From a virus, in IMG/VR virus record IMGVR_UViG_3300030380_001708, positions 1 through 31,588 of that record: 31,588 nt of DNA. One strand, 5' to 3'. Below, one piece after another: positions 1 through 6,997 of the stretch. Numbering within the stretch: the stretch's first letter is position 1; each line of letters opens with the position of its first letter. The notes below the pieces were generated by a model. The model was not told the origin of the DNA. It was given only the letters and a program-made list of their open reading frames with translations, and searched no databases. Position numbers and translations under genes: made by a program.

Positions 1-671
1 TCTTCTGTTGGTGCTAATGTTATAGTAGTGGTAGCACCACTATCATAAGTAACTAAAGCATTATCTATTGATGTAGTACTTGTGTATTGAGCATATTGTA
101 TTTTTTGATTTGAATTACCATTATCATTAAATGAATCTGTTTCATTAACAGTCGCACCTGTGCGCCATTGAACAGAAGTGACTCTTTCTGCATTTACAGG
201 TATTGTTAATGTGCCATTTAAATCATACTGTAAATAAGTACCACTTATCATTGCGGTTGGTTCTACTGCGTAGTTTACATTATCTTTAAATTTGTTATAA
301 CCTTCTTGCGCTAAATAAGTGTTTGATGTTACTGAACCTATTAAAGTGCCATCTGATTCTCTTGCTGATGTGCTTACTGTTACCCATACAGAAGCTTTAT
401 CAGAAGATGCAGAATAAGAGCCATTAAATATTTGTTCTATCTGGTCGTTTACTATTTCACTAATGTCTACAGTTACAGAAACTTCTGCTCCTAATGGTTT
501 CTTTTGTAATTGATATGAAACTGATAAATCATCACAAGGTGTAGAAACACTTGAGCCATCAAATATGCCAATAGTAATTTGAAAGTAACTTAAATTTGCT
601 ATATTGGTTGAACCCGTTACTTGTGGTGTTCTTATAAAAAAAGGGCTTCTTGTTCTAATTATTGTACTCAT
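1..671 (-). CDS. Large phage tail protein, N-terminal part (cut by the left edge)
   Basis: ATG at 671-669 overlaps the TGA of the upstream gp10-like gene (ATGA), and the frame stays open for 223 codons to base 1, so the gene is cut by the window edge. The protein starts MSTIIRTRSPFFIRTP and is rich in Thr, Ser and Asn with beta-type periodicity, with stretches such as YLAQEGYNKFKD and NQKIQYAQY. I recognise this N-terminus as a type common in Bacteroidota phages, where it belongs to a large tail or tail-tip protein of unknown biochemical role. Position after the tail chaperone and tail completion genes fits a tail component. It is absent from automatic calls because no stop is in the window. 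Direct joining of the two window ends does not keep the frame with the right-edge gene. Tail role is inferred from context. Confidence 0.75.
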   Translation of the reverse strand, partial: MSTIIRTRSPFFIRTPQVTGSTNIANLSYFQITIGIFDGSSVSTPCDDLSVSYQLQKKPLGAEVSVTVDISEIVNDQIEQIFNGSYSASSDKASVWVTVSTSARESDGTLIGSVTSNTYLAQEGYNKFKDNVNYAVEPTAMISGTYLQYDLNGTLTIPVNAERVTSVQWRTGATVNETDSFNDNGNSNQKIQYAQYTSTTSIDNALVTYDSGATTTITLAPTE

Positions 672-1219
672 TTTTTAACTAATTTTTTTAATATTTCATT
701 TCCGTAAGCAACAACAATATTGTCGCCAAACCTTCTAACACCTGATTCAAATGGTTTTGTAAAAAATAAAGTTGGTTTTATTCCTCTTGTATAAATGCTA
801 CGAGCAATTAAATAACTCATACTTTTATAACTCATAAATCTTCCTGTAACTTTATCTCGCCATCTGATTTTTCTTTTTTCTAACCACTTGCGCATAATAC
901 CAGACATACCCCCATTTTGTTTGCCTATTAAAGCAGTTCTATTTCCAAATTGATAAGGCGATTGTGCTTGTTGGTTTCCCTTGCTACTGCTTAAACTACC
1001 TTTAACTCCTTTGTCAACAAACTTCCCGTAGTCTTCCATATCAAATGTAACTGTATAACCACTTTCAAACCTTCCTGTAGCACCTCTGTTTTGTAAAATT
1101 ATGTAGCTTAAACTTTTATAAAGCGAACCTTTATTTTTACCAGCTTTACTTAATCGGCTTCTAGATTGTTGAACAACATACTTAGCATAATCTTCTATGG
1201 CTCTTTTAAATTCACTCAT
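668..1219 (-). CDS. HK97 gp10-like minor tail / tail completion protein
   Basis: About 183 residues. A TTG two codons upstream (1225) is possible, but the ATG at 1219-1217 overlaps the preceding stop as TAATG, the usual coupling in this operon, so I prefer it. The protein has the layout of HK97-gp10-like tail components: an N-terminal amphipathic helix (FKRAIEDYAKYVVQQSRSRL), a central DYGKFVDKGVKG segment matching the family's aromatic-x-x-(F/Y)-V-(E/D)-x-G signature, and a C-terminal TKPFESGVRRFGDN helix. Proteins of this type act at the head-tail interface or tail terminus during assembly. It lies between a terminator-like protein and the large tail protein, the expected neighbourhood. Family assignment is by motif only. 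Confidence 0.65.
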   Translation of the reverse strand: MSEFKRAIEDYAKYVVQQSRSRLSKAGKNKGSLYKSLSYIILQNRGATGRFESGYTVTFDMEDYGKFVDKGVKGSLSSSKGNQQAQSPYQFGNRTALIGKQNGGMSGIMRKWLEKRKIRWRDKVTGRFMSYKSMSYLIARSIYTRGIKPTLFFTKPFESGVRRFGDNIVVAYGNEILKKLVKK

Positions 1220-1674
1220 TAGCAATATGTCATTTCATCAGTTGTATTAATATCAAAAGTTATTGCCCATCCTGCCAAACTGTTTTCAAACCTTTCTGTA
1301 AATGGTTCACAGCTTGGGGGATTGTTTAATTCAAATTGTTCTTTGTATAAACTGTTTTTTTGTAGCACTCTAATTATTCTAGTGCCTAATGCCATTTGAG
1401 TGTTAAGTACATCCTGTATATTGTTATTGCCTAGAAATAAATCGTTAACTGCTTCTTTATTAAAATCAACAATATCCATAAGGAATAATGTTACGTTAAA
1501 TGCTACGTGGTTTTCGTTTATTGTAGCATTATTAATCATTAAATGTGCTAATGGAAATATGCTTTGTTTGTTTAAATCAATGTCGCTTATATCTCCAAAA
1601 CTTATATTGTTGTTAAATGGTTCAGCAGTTACTACTGTTTTAATACTGTCTAATATGTTGTAAAAACTTTTCAT
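1219..1674 (-). CDS. Tail terminator-like protein (hypothetical)
   Basis: A 151-aa protein with ATG at 1674-1672 overlapping the upstream stop as ATGA. The N-terminus MKSFYNILDSIKTVV is an amphipathic helix and is followed by beta-rich sequence with NEN-H-V-F-V-LFLMDIVDFN, a layout seen in tail terminator/tail completion proteins (helix, then a sheet that packs on the tail end). I do not see a diagnostic motif, so the function is inferred from size and from position directly before the gp10-like gene and after the chaperone. It ends with a run of polar residues (TTDEMTYC). Alternative: a neck protein. Confidence 0.5.
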   Translation of the reverse strand: MKSFYNILDSIKTVVTAEPFNNNISFGDISDIDLNKQSIFPLAHLMINNATINENHVAFNVTLFLMDIVDFNKEAVNDLFLGNNNIQDVLNTQMALGTRIIRVLQKNSLYKEQFELNNPPSCEPFTERFENSLAGWAITFDINTTDEMTYC

Positions 1675-1922
1675 AAATATTTAATAAATATTGGAGTCTT
1701 ATCTCCAAAGTCTAACTCTGTTAATTCGTCTAATGTGTCTTTAGCTGTGTCAAAGTCCATATTCATTTTTTTTAATAGAATATCAAGGCATTTAAAATAA
1801 TCTAGTACAAACTGTTTTTTATTTGTAGTTATAGCAACAGTTGCTTCTTCTAAACCTTGAGCAATTATTAAATTCTCCAAATCGTTTTCAAAAATTATAT
1901 CTAATAATTTGTCTCTTGTCAT
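1671..1922 (-). CDS. Small acidic protein of the tail module, unknown function
   Basis: An 83-aa acidic, mainly helical protein; ATG at 1922-1920. Its start overlaps the stop of the -1 frameshift extension of the tail chaperone (TGA at 1921-1919) in an ATGA arrangement, and its own stop overlaps the next start in the same way. It contains FENDLENLIIAQGLEEATVAI and DTAKDTLDELTELDF. No domain recognised. The strict coupling on both sides says it is co-translated with the tail assembly genes, so a tail assembly or tail structural role is a reasonable guess. Confidence 0.6.
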   Translation of the reverse strand: MTRDKLLDIIFENDLENLIIAQGLEEATVAITTNKKQFVLDYFKCLDILLKKMNMDFDTAKDTLDELTELDFGDKTPIFIKYL

Positions 1923-2655
1923 TTGTTCTTTTTGAGCATTTTCGCTTCTAGTTCGTATTTGTCTTTTTCAAATGCTAAGTGGTTCAAACAGGTGTGTATA
2001 TTTAGTTTAGTAACATTATCTAACCTTTCTATATTCCCATTGCATAAGGAATAGATAGATTGATACCAACCCCATTTAACAGCGAAACCCGCAGTTGCGG
2101 AGAGATTTCCACTTCCGTTTGTGTCGCTAAATAGCTCAGGATATTTTTCTGCAATTCCTTGTTTAAAGTCAAAAAAAAAGTCATTGCTCCAAATACAATA
2201 TCAAGTGGCATCTGTTTCATATTTGCATTTTCTTTAGCTTCATATTCCTCTATTAAATATTTATTCTTTTTCTTGTATGTTATTGGTCTAAATAAAACAT
2301 TCATAGCAATGTGCATTTGTTCCCATTCAGTTAGCAAATTATCTAAGTCAACATACTCGCCCAATGTCATATTATTTAAATCGGGTATAAAACCATATTC
2401 AACACCACTTAATGTAAACCTATCCTTAAAAGGAGATTCTTCCTTAAACAGCTTTAAAATGTCATTTACTATCGTATCAGCATCAGTTGCTTTAATAGCA
2501 GTAACAGTTTTTAGTGGAATATTGCAAAATATTTCAATCAACTTTTGCTGTAAGAAATTATCCATTTCTTTTTTATCAGCTATTTTCAACCATTGCTGAT
2601 ATTGGTTTAAAGTAATATCGTTTAATGATGTTGGGATGTTAATACTTACTTTCAT
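1919..2655 (-). CDS. Tail assembly chaperone, -1 frameshifted long product (about 245 aa)
   Basis: The minus strand reads ACT TTT TTT TTG in the zero frame at 2181-2170, so U UUU UUU is a canonical slippery heptamer in the right phase. After slipping, the -1 frame reads FFF-DFKQGIAEKYPELFSD and then AVKWGWYQSIYSLC, NIERLDNVTKLNIHTCL and FEKDKYELEAKM, ending KKNK at TGA 1921-1919. The WGWYQSIY...G(D/N)I.R.D.VTKL pattern is, from memory, a conserved C-terminal region in Bacteroidota phage tail proteins. The -1 frame has a stop (TGA) eight codons before the T run and no ATG, GTG or TTG between that stop and the conserved segment, so independent initiation is unlikely. Its stop overlaps the next ATG (ATGA), as elsewhere in the operon. 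The alternative is a sequencing error in the homopolymer. Confidence 0.7.
2029..2655 (-). CDS. Tail assembly chaperone, short (zero-frame) product
   Basis: A 208-aa protein with ATG at 2655-2653. Mostly helical, with an N-terminal NQYQQWLKIADKKEMDNF segment and a central EWEQMHIAMNVLFRPITYKK segment. It sits between the large terminase and the small tail proteins. In tailed phages the gene before the tape measure/tail tip set usually codes for a chaperone made in two forms by frameshifting (lambda G and GT are the model). The zero frame passes the T9 run at 2179-2171 as Thr159-Phe-Phe-Leu162 and ends in SIPYAMGI. Both this frame and the -1 frame are open over 2171-2029, and the -1 frame closes the gap to the next gene exactly. 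Chaperone role is inferred from position, helical content and the frameshift. Confidence 0.65.
   Translation of the reverse strand: MKVSINIPTSLNDITLNQYQQWLKIADKKEMDNFLQQKLIEIFCNIPLKTVTAIKATDADTIVNDILKLFKEESPFKDRFTLSGVEYGFIPDLNNMTLGEYVDLDNLLTEWEQMHIAMNVLFRPITYKKKNKYLIEEYEAKENANMKQMPLDIVFGAMTFFLTLNKELQKNILSYLATQTEVEISPQLRVSLLNGVGINLSIPYAMGI
2171..2179 (-). promoter_or_regulatory. Programmed -1 frameshift slippery site (T9 on the minus strand)
   Basis: Nine consecutive T on the minus strand. With the zero frame ACT-TTT-TTT-TTG, both P-site and A-site tRNAs re-pair perfectly after a one-base slip. Downstream structure was not evaluated. This is the only such run in the window where both frames are open and meaningful on the 3' side. 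Confidence 0.65.
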
Positions 2656-2659
2656 ACTA

Positions 2660-2667
2660 TATAGACG
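2660..2667 (-). promoter_or_regulatory. Shared leader element CGTCTATA before the chaperone start
   Basis: On the minus strand the chaperone gene is preceded by CGTCTATA, four bases, then ATGAAAG. The scaffold gene at 26134 has the same CGTCTATA, same four-base spacing and the same GTATGAAAG context (pattern CGTCTATANNGTATGAAAG, 17 identical bases). Only these two copies were found. A late promoter giving a near-leaderless transcript or a translational control site are both possible; nothing in the sequence decides. Confidence 0.35.
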
Positions 2668-2695
2668 TTAAATAGTTTTAAATTATATATCAGAA

Positions 2696-3868
2696 TCAAT
2701 ACAAATAATATTCTCCTCTGTTTGGGTTTTCTAATACCATCATAATACAATAACGAGCAGCGTCAATAGCGTGGTCGCCATTCATAGAGTTTGGTTTCTG
2801 TAGGGTGTTACCTTGTTTGTCTTTCATCCATATATAACCTTCTAATTCTTTTTTTAGGTTTTTACTTCTTCTTGTTACAAATACTTCATTTTGGTTAATT
2901 AAGTTAATTCCATATATAATAGAGTCTTTGCCTTTAGTAACTGGGAATATGTCGTGTCCATAACTACGTAATTCTGCTATTGACTTTGGCTCTGCTGAAT
3001 CAGCATATATATAACCCATTAAATTGTTGTTTAAAATAAAGTTGGATATATCACTATTAAGCATTTTATTCCTGTATAATACTTCATCAAATATGTAACT
3101 GTCATTGTATTTATATAATGCTACAATTGATGTACTGTCTACGCTGTAGCCAAAGTCCATTCCATAACCCATTAATCGTGCTTCATTTGGAACTATTTCA
3201 ATTTCTTTCCACGCTGGAATACAAGCACCCTCTAAACTTCCTATTTGCCCAAGTCCGTAAACTTTCCACCAGTTTGCCCAATAAGTTGAAGTCTTTGCTT
3301 TTTCCCTGTTTTTTTCTAATTCATCAATAATAGTTTGTGGCAATACATCATTGTCTTTATAAGTCAGAGTAATAAAATCAGTGTTAGGTTGATTTATTAA
3401 TTCTTTATCTACCCAAAATAAAGTAGCTGGATTGTAGTCTAGCCAAATATCTCTGCTGGTTCTTATTGCTAATTGTTGATATGCTTCAAACGTTACATTG
3501 TTACACTCGTTAACAAATAAACAATGCCTACGAGCCCCTCGTAATTTATCTGGACTATCAGTTGAAAAAAACTCTATGTAACTACCATTACTAAATTCGT
3601 ATTTTAAGGAGCTTTTATTATAGTTGTGGGGTTTATATATACCCGTTGTCTTAAGTATGTTTAGAAAGTCTTTTAATGCACCACGCCTTAACGCTGGTAT
3701 GGTGTCAGTAACTACACTAATTTCTGAATAGGGTGTAGCTATTGCATAATCAATTAACAATGATAGTATAGCAAATGTTTTACCAGCACTCGTTCCACCT
3801 CTTACAATCTTTGTTCTGCTTTTAAGTAATGATAATTTCTTGACTGCTTTTGTGTGCGCCCATTCCAT
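2696..3868 (-). CDS. terL: Terminase large subunit (DNA packaging motor, PBSX/Terminase_3-like)
   Basis: A 390-aa ATPase-nuclease that drives DNA into the prohead and cuts it. Walker A is GGTSAGKT at residues 24-31, Walker B is CLFVNE at 116-121 (with Asn before the catalytic Glu121), and a motif III-like stretch DYNPA follows at 144-148. The C-terminal RNase H-like nuclease has acidic positions at MDFGYS (Asp238), YADSAEP (Asp290) and DHAIDAARY (Asp366, Asp369). Length and motifs are complete for the family. ATG at 3868-3866 overlaps the stop of a 26-aa ORF as TAATG, and the small terminase-like gene lies just upstream. The domain organisation fits headful or cos packaging; the type cannot be read from this alone. 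Confidence 0.95.
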   Translation of the reverse strand: MEWAHTKAVKKLSLLKSRTKIVRGGTSAGKTFAILSLLIDYAIATPYSEISVVTDTIPALRRGALKDFLNILKTTGIYKPHNYNKSSLKYEFSNGSYIEFFSTDSPDKLRGARRHCLFVNECNNVTFEAYQQLAIRTSRDIWLDYNPATLFWVDKELINQPNTDFITLTYKDNDVLPQTIIDELEKNREKAKTSTYWANWWKVYGLGQIGSLEGACIPAWKEIEIVPNEARLMGYGMDFGYSVDSTSIVALYKYNDSYIFDEVLYRNKMLNSDISNFILNNNLMGYIYADSAEPKSIAELRSYGHDIFPVTKGKDSIIYGINLINQNEVFVTRRSKNLKKELEGYIWMKDKQGNTLQKPNSMNGDHAIDAARYCIMMVLENPNRGEYYLY

Positions 3869-3948
3869 TAAAATTTGCTCATATATTTATAAGTAATGTA
3901 TTTAAGAGCTTCCCAAACAATAATTAAAATAAATGCTTTAGATATCAT
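3868..3948 (-). CDS. Tiny single-span membrane protein between terminase genes
   Basis: A 26-aa ORF: MISKAFILIIVWEALKYITY and six more residues. It starts inside the end of the small terminase-like gene (11-base overlap) and its TAA overlaps the ATG of the large terminase (TAATG), so it fills the only gap in this operon. One hydrophobic segment (AFILIIVWEAL) followed by a basic end predicts a small inner-membrane peptide. Function unknown. Position and exact overlaps are the main evidence for it being translated; it might serve only to couple translation of the two terminase genes. Confidence 0.5.
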   Translation of the reverse strand: MISKAFILIIVWEALKYITYKYMSKF

Positions 3949-4273
3949 CGTAAGTTAAGTTTGGAAATAAGCGTGGTTCTTCATTAACAGTAATGTCTTT
4001 ACTTTCTTTTGGTTTACCATAAACTGAGTTCATTAAAGCATCATATGCTCTGACATCACCTTGCCTTGCTTTTTTTAAAACTGCTAGTGTCATTATATCT
4101 TCCTGAGTTAAATCTTCATACAAACCAGTTATCGGGTTTTTAGATTTCTCTAATGTTTCTAACCATCGTTTTGCTATACTGCTTCTGCTAAATGCTCCAA
4201 CTGGTCTGCCTAATGGATTACCGCTTTGTCCTTTTTTAAATTGATGCTTTTTTATATTTTCTTCGTTTGCCAT
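3938..4273 (-). CDS. Terminase small subunit-like protein (DUF5681-type)
   Basis: A 111-aa protein that starts with FKKGQSGNPLGRPVGAFS, the hallmark of the DUF5681 family often found directly before large terminase genes in phages and prophages. The C-terminal half is helical (EDIMTLAVLKKARQGDVRAYDALMNSVYGKP), consistent with an oligomerising DNA-recognition subunit. The ATG at 4273-4271 overlaps the stop of the ABC-ATPase/GNAT gene (TAATG). Small terminase role is inferred from family and position; the protein would recognise the packaging site and load the genome on the large subunit. Confidence 0.7.
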   Translation of the reverse strand: MANEENIKKHQFKKGQSGNPLGRPVGAFSRSSIAKRWLETLEKSKNPITGLYEDLTQEDIMTLAVLKKARQGDVRAYDALMNSVYGKPKESKDITVNEEPRLFPNLTYDDI

Positions 4274-5385
4274 TATTGTTTATATTCAAAATTATACGTC
4301 TTAACTCCTTTTTCTCTAAATCCTTTTTTTCTTAACATATTACGTCCAATAGTCAATTTTCCCATTGTTCTTTTAAAACCTAAATATTTCCAACATTCTT
4401 GTTTTATCATTGCTTTATAAACTGGTGCAGAACTAAATTTTGCCATTATGCGACAAGTTATTTTTTTAGATAATAATTTACTTGTTTCATTTATTAATTT
4501 TATTCCTAATCCCATTCCAGTATAATCTGGATGTATTACAGTTCTATTTGAATGATAAATAATTTTAGTTCCTTTTTTGTGTGGTGTATAATTAGCAAAA
4601 CATTGAAAACCTATTTGATTGTTATTATGAAATAAACCATATAAATATATTTTACCGCCCGGCAATCGTTCATTTAAATAATGATACTTGCTAAAGTATT
4701 TCCAACTTGTTCTGTCAATTTCTTTAATTTCAAATTTGAGTTGTTCCCGTTTTGTAAAAAAAAAATCTTCCGACTTTGGAAGTGTAAATTTTTGTTTGTT
4801 ACAATCAATCATCCAATCAGGATGTAACCACTCCAAAACATCTTGATGACAAGAACACAATATTATTTTTTTATTATTACGTTTAGCGTATTTATGTAAA
4901 CATAATGACATAGCTTTGGCAACAGTTCTATCCACAACTGATGTCCATTCATCTATAAAAACAATATCGTCTGATTTAGTCATTAAATAAACTGCTTCGG
5001 CTCTTGCTCTTTGTCCATTTGATAGAGTTTTAACAGGTCTTATCCAACAAGGAACAGAATTTAAACCAATACCATTTAACATTCTAGCACATTCTTCATA
5101 AGACATTTTTTTTGGTAATTGATTTATAATCGGCTCATCTTCATTTAATTTTACATCAAATATTTTATCTCCAAATAAATGTTTTATCATTGTTGTTTTG
5201 CCACTTCCACTATTGCCATAAACTAAACCAATATTCCATTCATTAGGTATTTTAATATTGTTAACTTTTAAATGATGAATTGATTTTTTTTCGACATCAA
5301 TATCTAAACTATTAGCAGCAACTTGGCATCTAAATTCTTTGTTAACATTTGATTTTAATATTACTTCAATATCGTTTGGTATCAT
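4273..5385 (-). CDS. ABC-type ATPase fused to a GNAT acetyltransferase domain (COG2401-like)
   Basis: A 370-aa two-domain protein. Residues about 1-205 are an ABC ATPase: Walker A GNSGSGKTT (57-65), signature LSNGQ (121-125), Walker B IVFIDEW (141-147) with catalytic Glu146, and an H-loop-like His180 in CSCH. It has no membrane segment, so it is not a transporter subunit. Residues about 220-345 look like a GNAT domain, with HYL at 235-237 and the acetyl-CoA loop HPDYTGMGLG at 285-294. This is the architecture of COG2401 (ABC ATPase fused to a predicted acetyltransferase). Phage Mu Mom, which hypermodifies adenine, also has a GNAT fold. The gene follows ParB by an ATGA overlap and precedes the small terminase, so a role in DNA marking, protection or packaging is plausible. 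Substrate unknown. Confidence 0.85.
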   Translation of the reverse strand: MIPNDIEVILKSNVNKEFRCQVAANSLDIDVEKKSIHHLKVNNIKIPNEWNIGLVYGNSGSGKTTMIKHLFGDKIFDVKLNEDEPIINQLPKKMSYEECARMLNGIGLNSVPCWIRPVKTLSNGQRARAEAVYLMTKSDDIVFIDEWTSVVDRTVAKAMSLCLHKYAKRNNKKIILCSCHQDVLEWLHPDWMIDCNKQKFTLPKSEDFFFTKREQLKFEIKEIDRTSWKYFSKYHYLNERLPGGKIYLYGLFHNNNQIGFQCFANYTPHKKGTKIIYHSNRTVIHPDYTGMGLGIKLINETSKLLSKKITCRIMAKFSSAPVYKAMIKQECWKYLGFKRTMGKLTIGRNMLRKKGFREKGVKTYNFEYKQ

Positions 5386-5885
5386 TGTACTATTTTAATA
5401 TTTAAATTTTCTAATTTTAATTTTTCGTACCATTCTTGAGCTTTTTCTTCCGATTCAAATTCTATATTTAAAAACCATAAATCGTTTTCAATTTCGTGTT
5501 CTTTGTCATCATCATAATGAAATTCTGGAACAGTTAAACCCCAGTCATTTAGTTCTTTGTTATCCCATTCATTGGCTAACATATCCCAATCCCATTCACC
5601 AAAACCAACATTGTCTTTTATTATGAATTCTCGCTGTTCTTTCGCTGATAATTCGCTTGCTTTAACTACATAAACTTCTTTCAATCCAGCTTCTTTACAA
5701 GCCTTTAAACGCATATTACCACCCAGCACAATCATATCATCATTCACAACGATTGGGCGTAGTTCTAACATCTTAGGAAATTCTTTAATTGAGTTAACTA
5801 ATTTCTTAAACTTAATGTCTTTAATTAGCCTTGGGTTATCTGGATTAGCCTTGACCTTTGATATTTTAATTAATTCACTTTTCAC
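5382..5885 (-). CDS. ParB/Srx-fold nuclease-like protein
   Basis: A 167-aa protein with an N-terminal ParB-like domain: ANPDNPRLI at 13-21, ELRPIVVNDDMIVLGGNMR at about 41-59 (the GGNMR replaces the usual GE/GHRR) and an AKEQREFIIKDN helix at about 81-92. The acidic C-terminus has no HTH, so it is not a full partition protein; stand-alone domains of this kind in phages are usually linked to DNA methylases or other DNA-modifying enzymes. Start is GTG at 5885-5883 overlapping the previous stop (GTGA), and its end overlaps the ATPase/GNAT start (ATGA), so the two are translated together. ParB-fold CTP or ATP use and DNA binding are family knowledge, not visible here. Confidence 0.8.
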   Translation of the reverse strand: MKSELIKISKVKANPDNPRLIKDIKFKKLVNSIKEFPKMLELRPIVVNDDMIVLGGNMRLKACKEAGLKEVYVVKASELSAKEQREFIIKDNVGFGEWDWDMLANEWDNKELNDWGLTVPEFHYDDDKEHEIENDLWFLNIEFESEEKAQEWYEKLKLENLNIKIVQ

Positions 5886-6055
5886 GAGCCACAGTTTAAA
5901 CAGTCATCATCATCTATTTCGCAAGTTCTTTCAGGACTTTTAATAGCTGACCTTATTATTGGTCTTAACTTGTTTCCTAGTTCTTGGTCATTTGGTGTTA
6001 TGCTTTCTATAAAAAAAAGGTTTCTCATTATTTCTGAGTCAGTTTCTACTTTCAC
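5882..6055 (-). CDS. Small acidic Cys-containing protein
   Basis: A 57-aa ORF from a GTG at 6055 (an ATG at 6028 would give 48 aa). It reads MKVETDSEIMRN, then a segment with PNDQELGNKLRPIIRSAIKS, and ends CEIDDDDCLNCGS, a possible metal-binding tail with three cysteines. Its TGA overlaps the GTG of the ParB gene. It fills a gap of about 260 bases otherwise empty between the 117-aa protein and ParB. No known family. Tight coupling with ParB suggests it belongs to the same functional unit. Confidence 0.5.
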   Translation of the reverse strand: MKVETDSEIMRNLFFIESITPNDQELGNKLRPIIRSAIKSPERTCEIDDDDCLNCGS

Positions 6056-6167
6056 TTTTAATTGTTTTAATGATTGATAATTTGGTTAATTCTTCTTTGT
6101 GTTTAGTTAAGTAGTTCTGTAACTTGTTTAGGTTGTTTGTTCTTTTTTTAATCGTTGTATGTATCAT
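6039..6167 (-). CDS. Small basic helical protein, hypothetical
   Basis: A 42-aa Lys-rich ORF starting MIHTTIKKRTNNLNKLQNYL and containing KHKEELTKLSIIKTIK. ATG at 6167 lies inside the last 20 bases of the upstream 117-aa gene. The predicted single amphipathic helix with a heptad-like leucine spacing could dimerise. It overlaps the next small ORF by about 17 bases. Coding is supported only by the packed arrangement of this operon and by the helical pattern. Confidence 0.4.
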   Translation of the reverse strand: MIHTTIKKRTNNLNKLQNYLTKHKEELTKLSIIKTIKSESRN

Positions 6168-6501
6168 ATAATTTTTTTACTTCATTGTATAAATCTTTAA
6201 CACAGCTACCACAACTAGATGGTTGCTTATTGGTTTTAAAAACCCTGTTATGTATATCTAGCATTTTATGCTGTTCGTCTCGTGAAATGACACTACGATA
6301 AGTTTCAAAATAATCTTTGCACCAATTGTATTCTTCTTCTGTAAGACATTCTGCTTTTTTGTAAGGAAACATCTTATTTAGTTTTTCTTTACGTTTGTCG
6401 CATCCGCAGTCTTCGCCTGCTATCCATTTAACTACCTTTTTAATTCCAGTAGCTGTTGTGAAGCGTTCAACAGTATCGCCAAAGCCTTTTTCATTTGCCA
6501 T
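6148..6501 (-). CDS. Conserved phage protein with Cys motifs, unknown function
   Basis: A 117-aa protein: MANEKGFGDTVERFTTATGI, then KKVVKWIAGEDCGCDKRKEKLN with a C-G-C pair near 32-34, an ECLTEEEYNWCKDYF helix and a second pair SCGSC near 96-100. The four or more cysteines could bind zinc. From memory this layout (amphipathic N-terminus, GEDCGCDKRKEKLN, EYN, SCxSC) is common in phages and prophages of Bacteroidota and sits beside a sigma-like factor, as here. ATG at 6501 overlaps the end of the sigma-like gene by 11 bases. No function known to me. Confidence 0.65.
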   Translation of the reverse strand: MANEKGFGDTVERFTTATGIKKVVKWIAGEDCGCDKRKEKLNKMFPYKKAECLTEEEYNWCKDYFETYRSVISRDEQHKMLDIHNRVFKTNKQPSSCGSCVKDLYNEVKKLYDTYND

Positions 6502-6997
6502 TTTCGTATTGTTTTTTTATTAGTTTTTTTATTTGGTTGATGTCGTTCCATACCGTTTTATAACTGATTTTAGTTTCCTTAGCCAGTTTGCTGATATTGC
6601 CTTTAAATTTTCTTGTATATAGTTTAAATAGTTTTTCATAGTACCAGTAAAAATTGTCAATAATAGAATCAATCTTTTCTAAGAATTGTGTTTGTTCTTC
6701 TTCTTGTGTGTTGATTAATTCGTCTTTTAATGGAAGTGTTTCTTGTTCAGTTCTGAAAACATCATTACTTAAATTAATAAGTGTTACATATATATAATTG
6801 AATTGAACTTTGCCCTCCTTTATTATTAACGTTTTTTTTATCTTTTTTTCCTTTAATTTTTGATAAATTTTTAAATACATATCTTGAACTATATCTTCAG
6901 CAGTTATTGGCGCATACATTGGCAGTCTATTTTCCACCATTAATAACCAAACAGAATGCTTTCTATATAGCTTATCTAATATTTCTGAACTTGTCAT
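6491..6997 (-). CDS. Sigma-70-like RNA polymerase factor
   Basis: A 168-aa protein with a region-2-like segment ITAEDIVQDMYLKIYQKL (about 31-48; AEDxVQdxYlK is the ECF-type pattern) and a C-terminal HTH of region-4 type, ISKLAKETKISYKTVWNDIN (about 134-153). The linker is acidic and carries QEEEQTQFLEKID. ATG at 6997-6995 overlaps the upstream stop. Such factors in Bacteroidota phages are thought to redirect host RNA polymerase to late promoters or to act as packaging/transcription regulators; which one cannot be said from sequence. It directly precedes the block that leads to ParB and packaging genes. Confidence 0.7.
   Translation of the reverse strand: MTSSEILDKLYRKHSVWLLMVENRLPMYAPITAEDIVQDMYLKIYQKLKEKKIKKTLIIKEGKVQFNYIYVTLINLSNDVFRTEQETLPLKDELINTQEEEQTQFLEKIDSIIDNFYWYYEKLFKLYTRKFKGNISKLAKETKISYKTVWNDINQIKKLIKKQYENGK

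Noticed and set aside
2171-2179. Homopolymer error in the assembly as the cause of the split chaperone frame
   Set aside because: Possible, but the zero frame stays open with sensible sequence for 46 more codons and the run is a correctly phased slippery heptamer; kept as the alternative.
2159-2599. Plus-strand open frame of 146 codons opposite the tail chaperone
   Set aside because: Antisense shadow of a well-supported gene; hydrophobic low-complexity product and no start signal.
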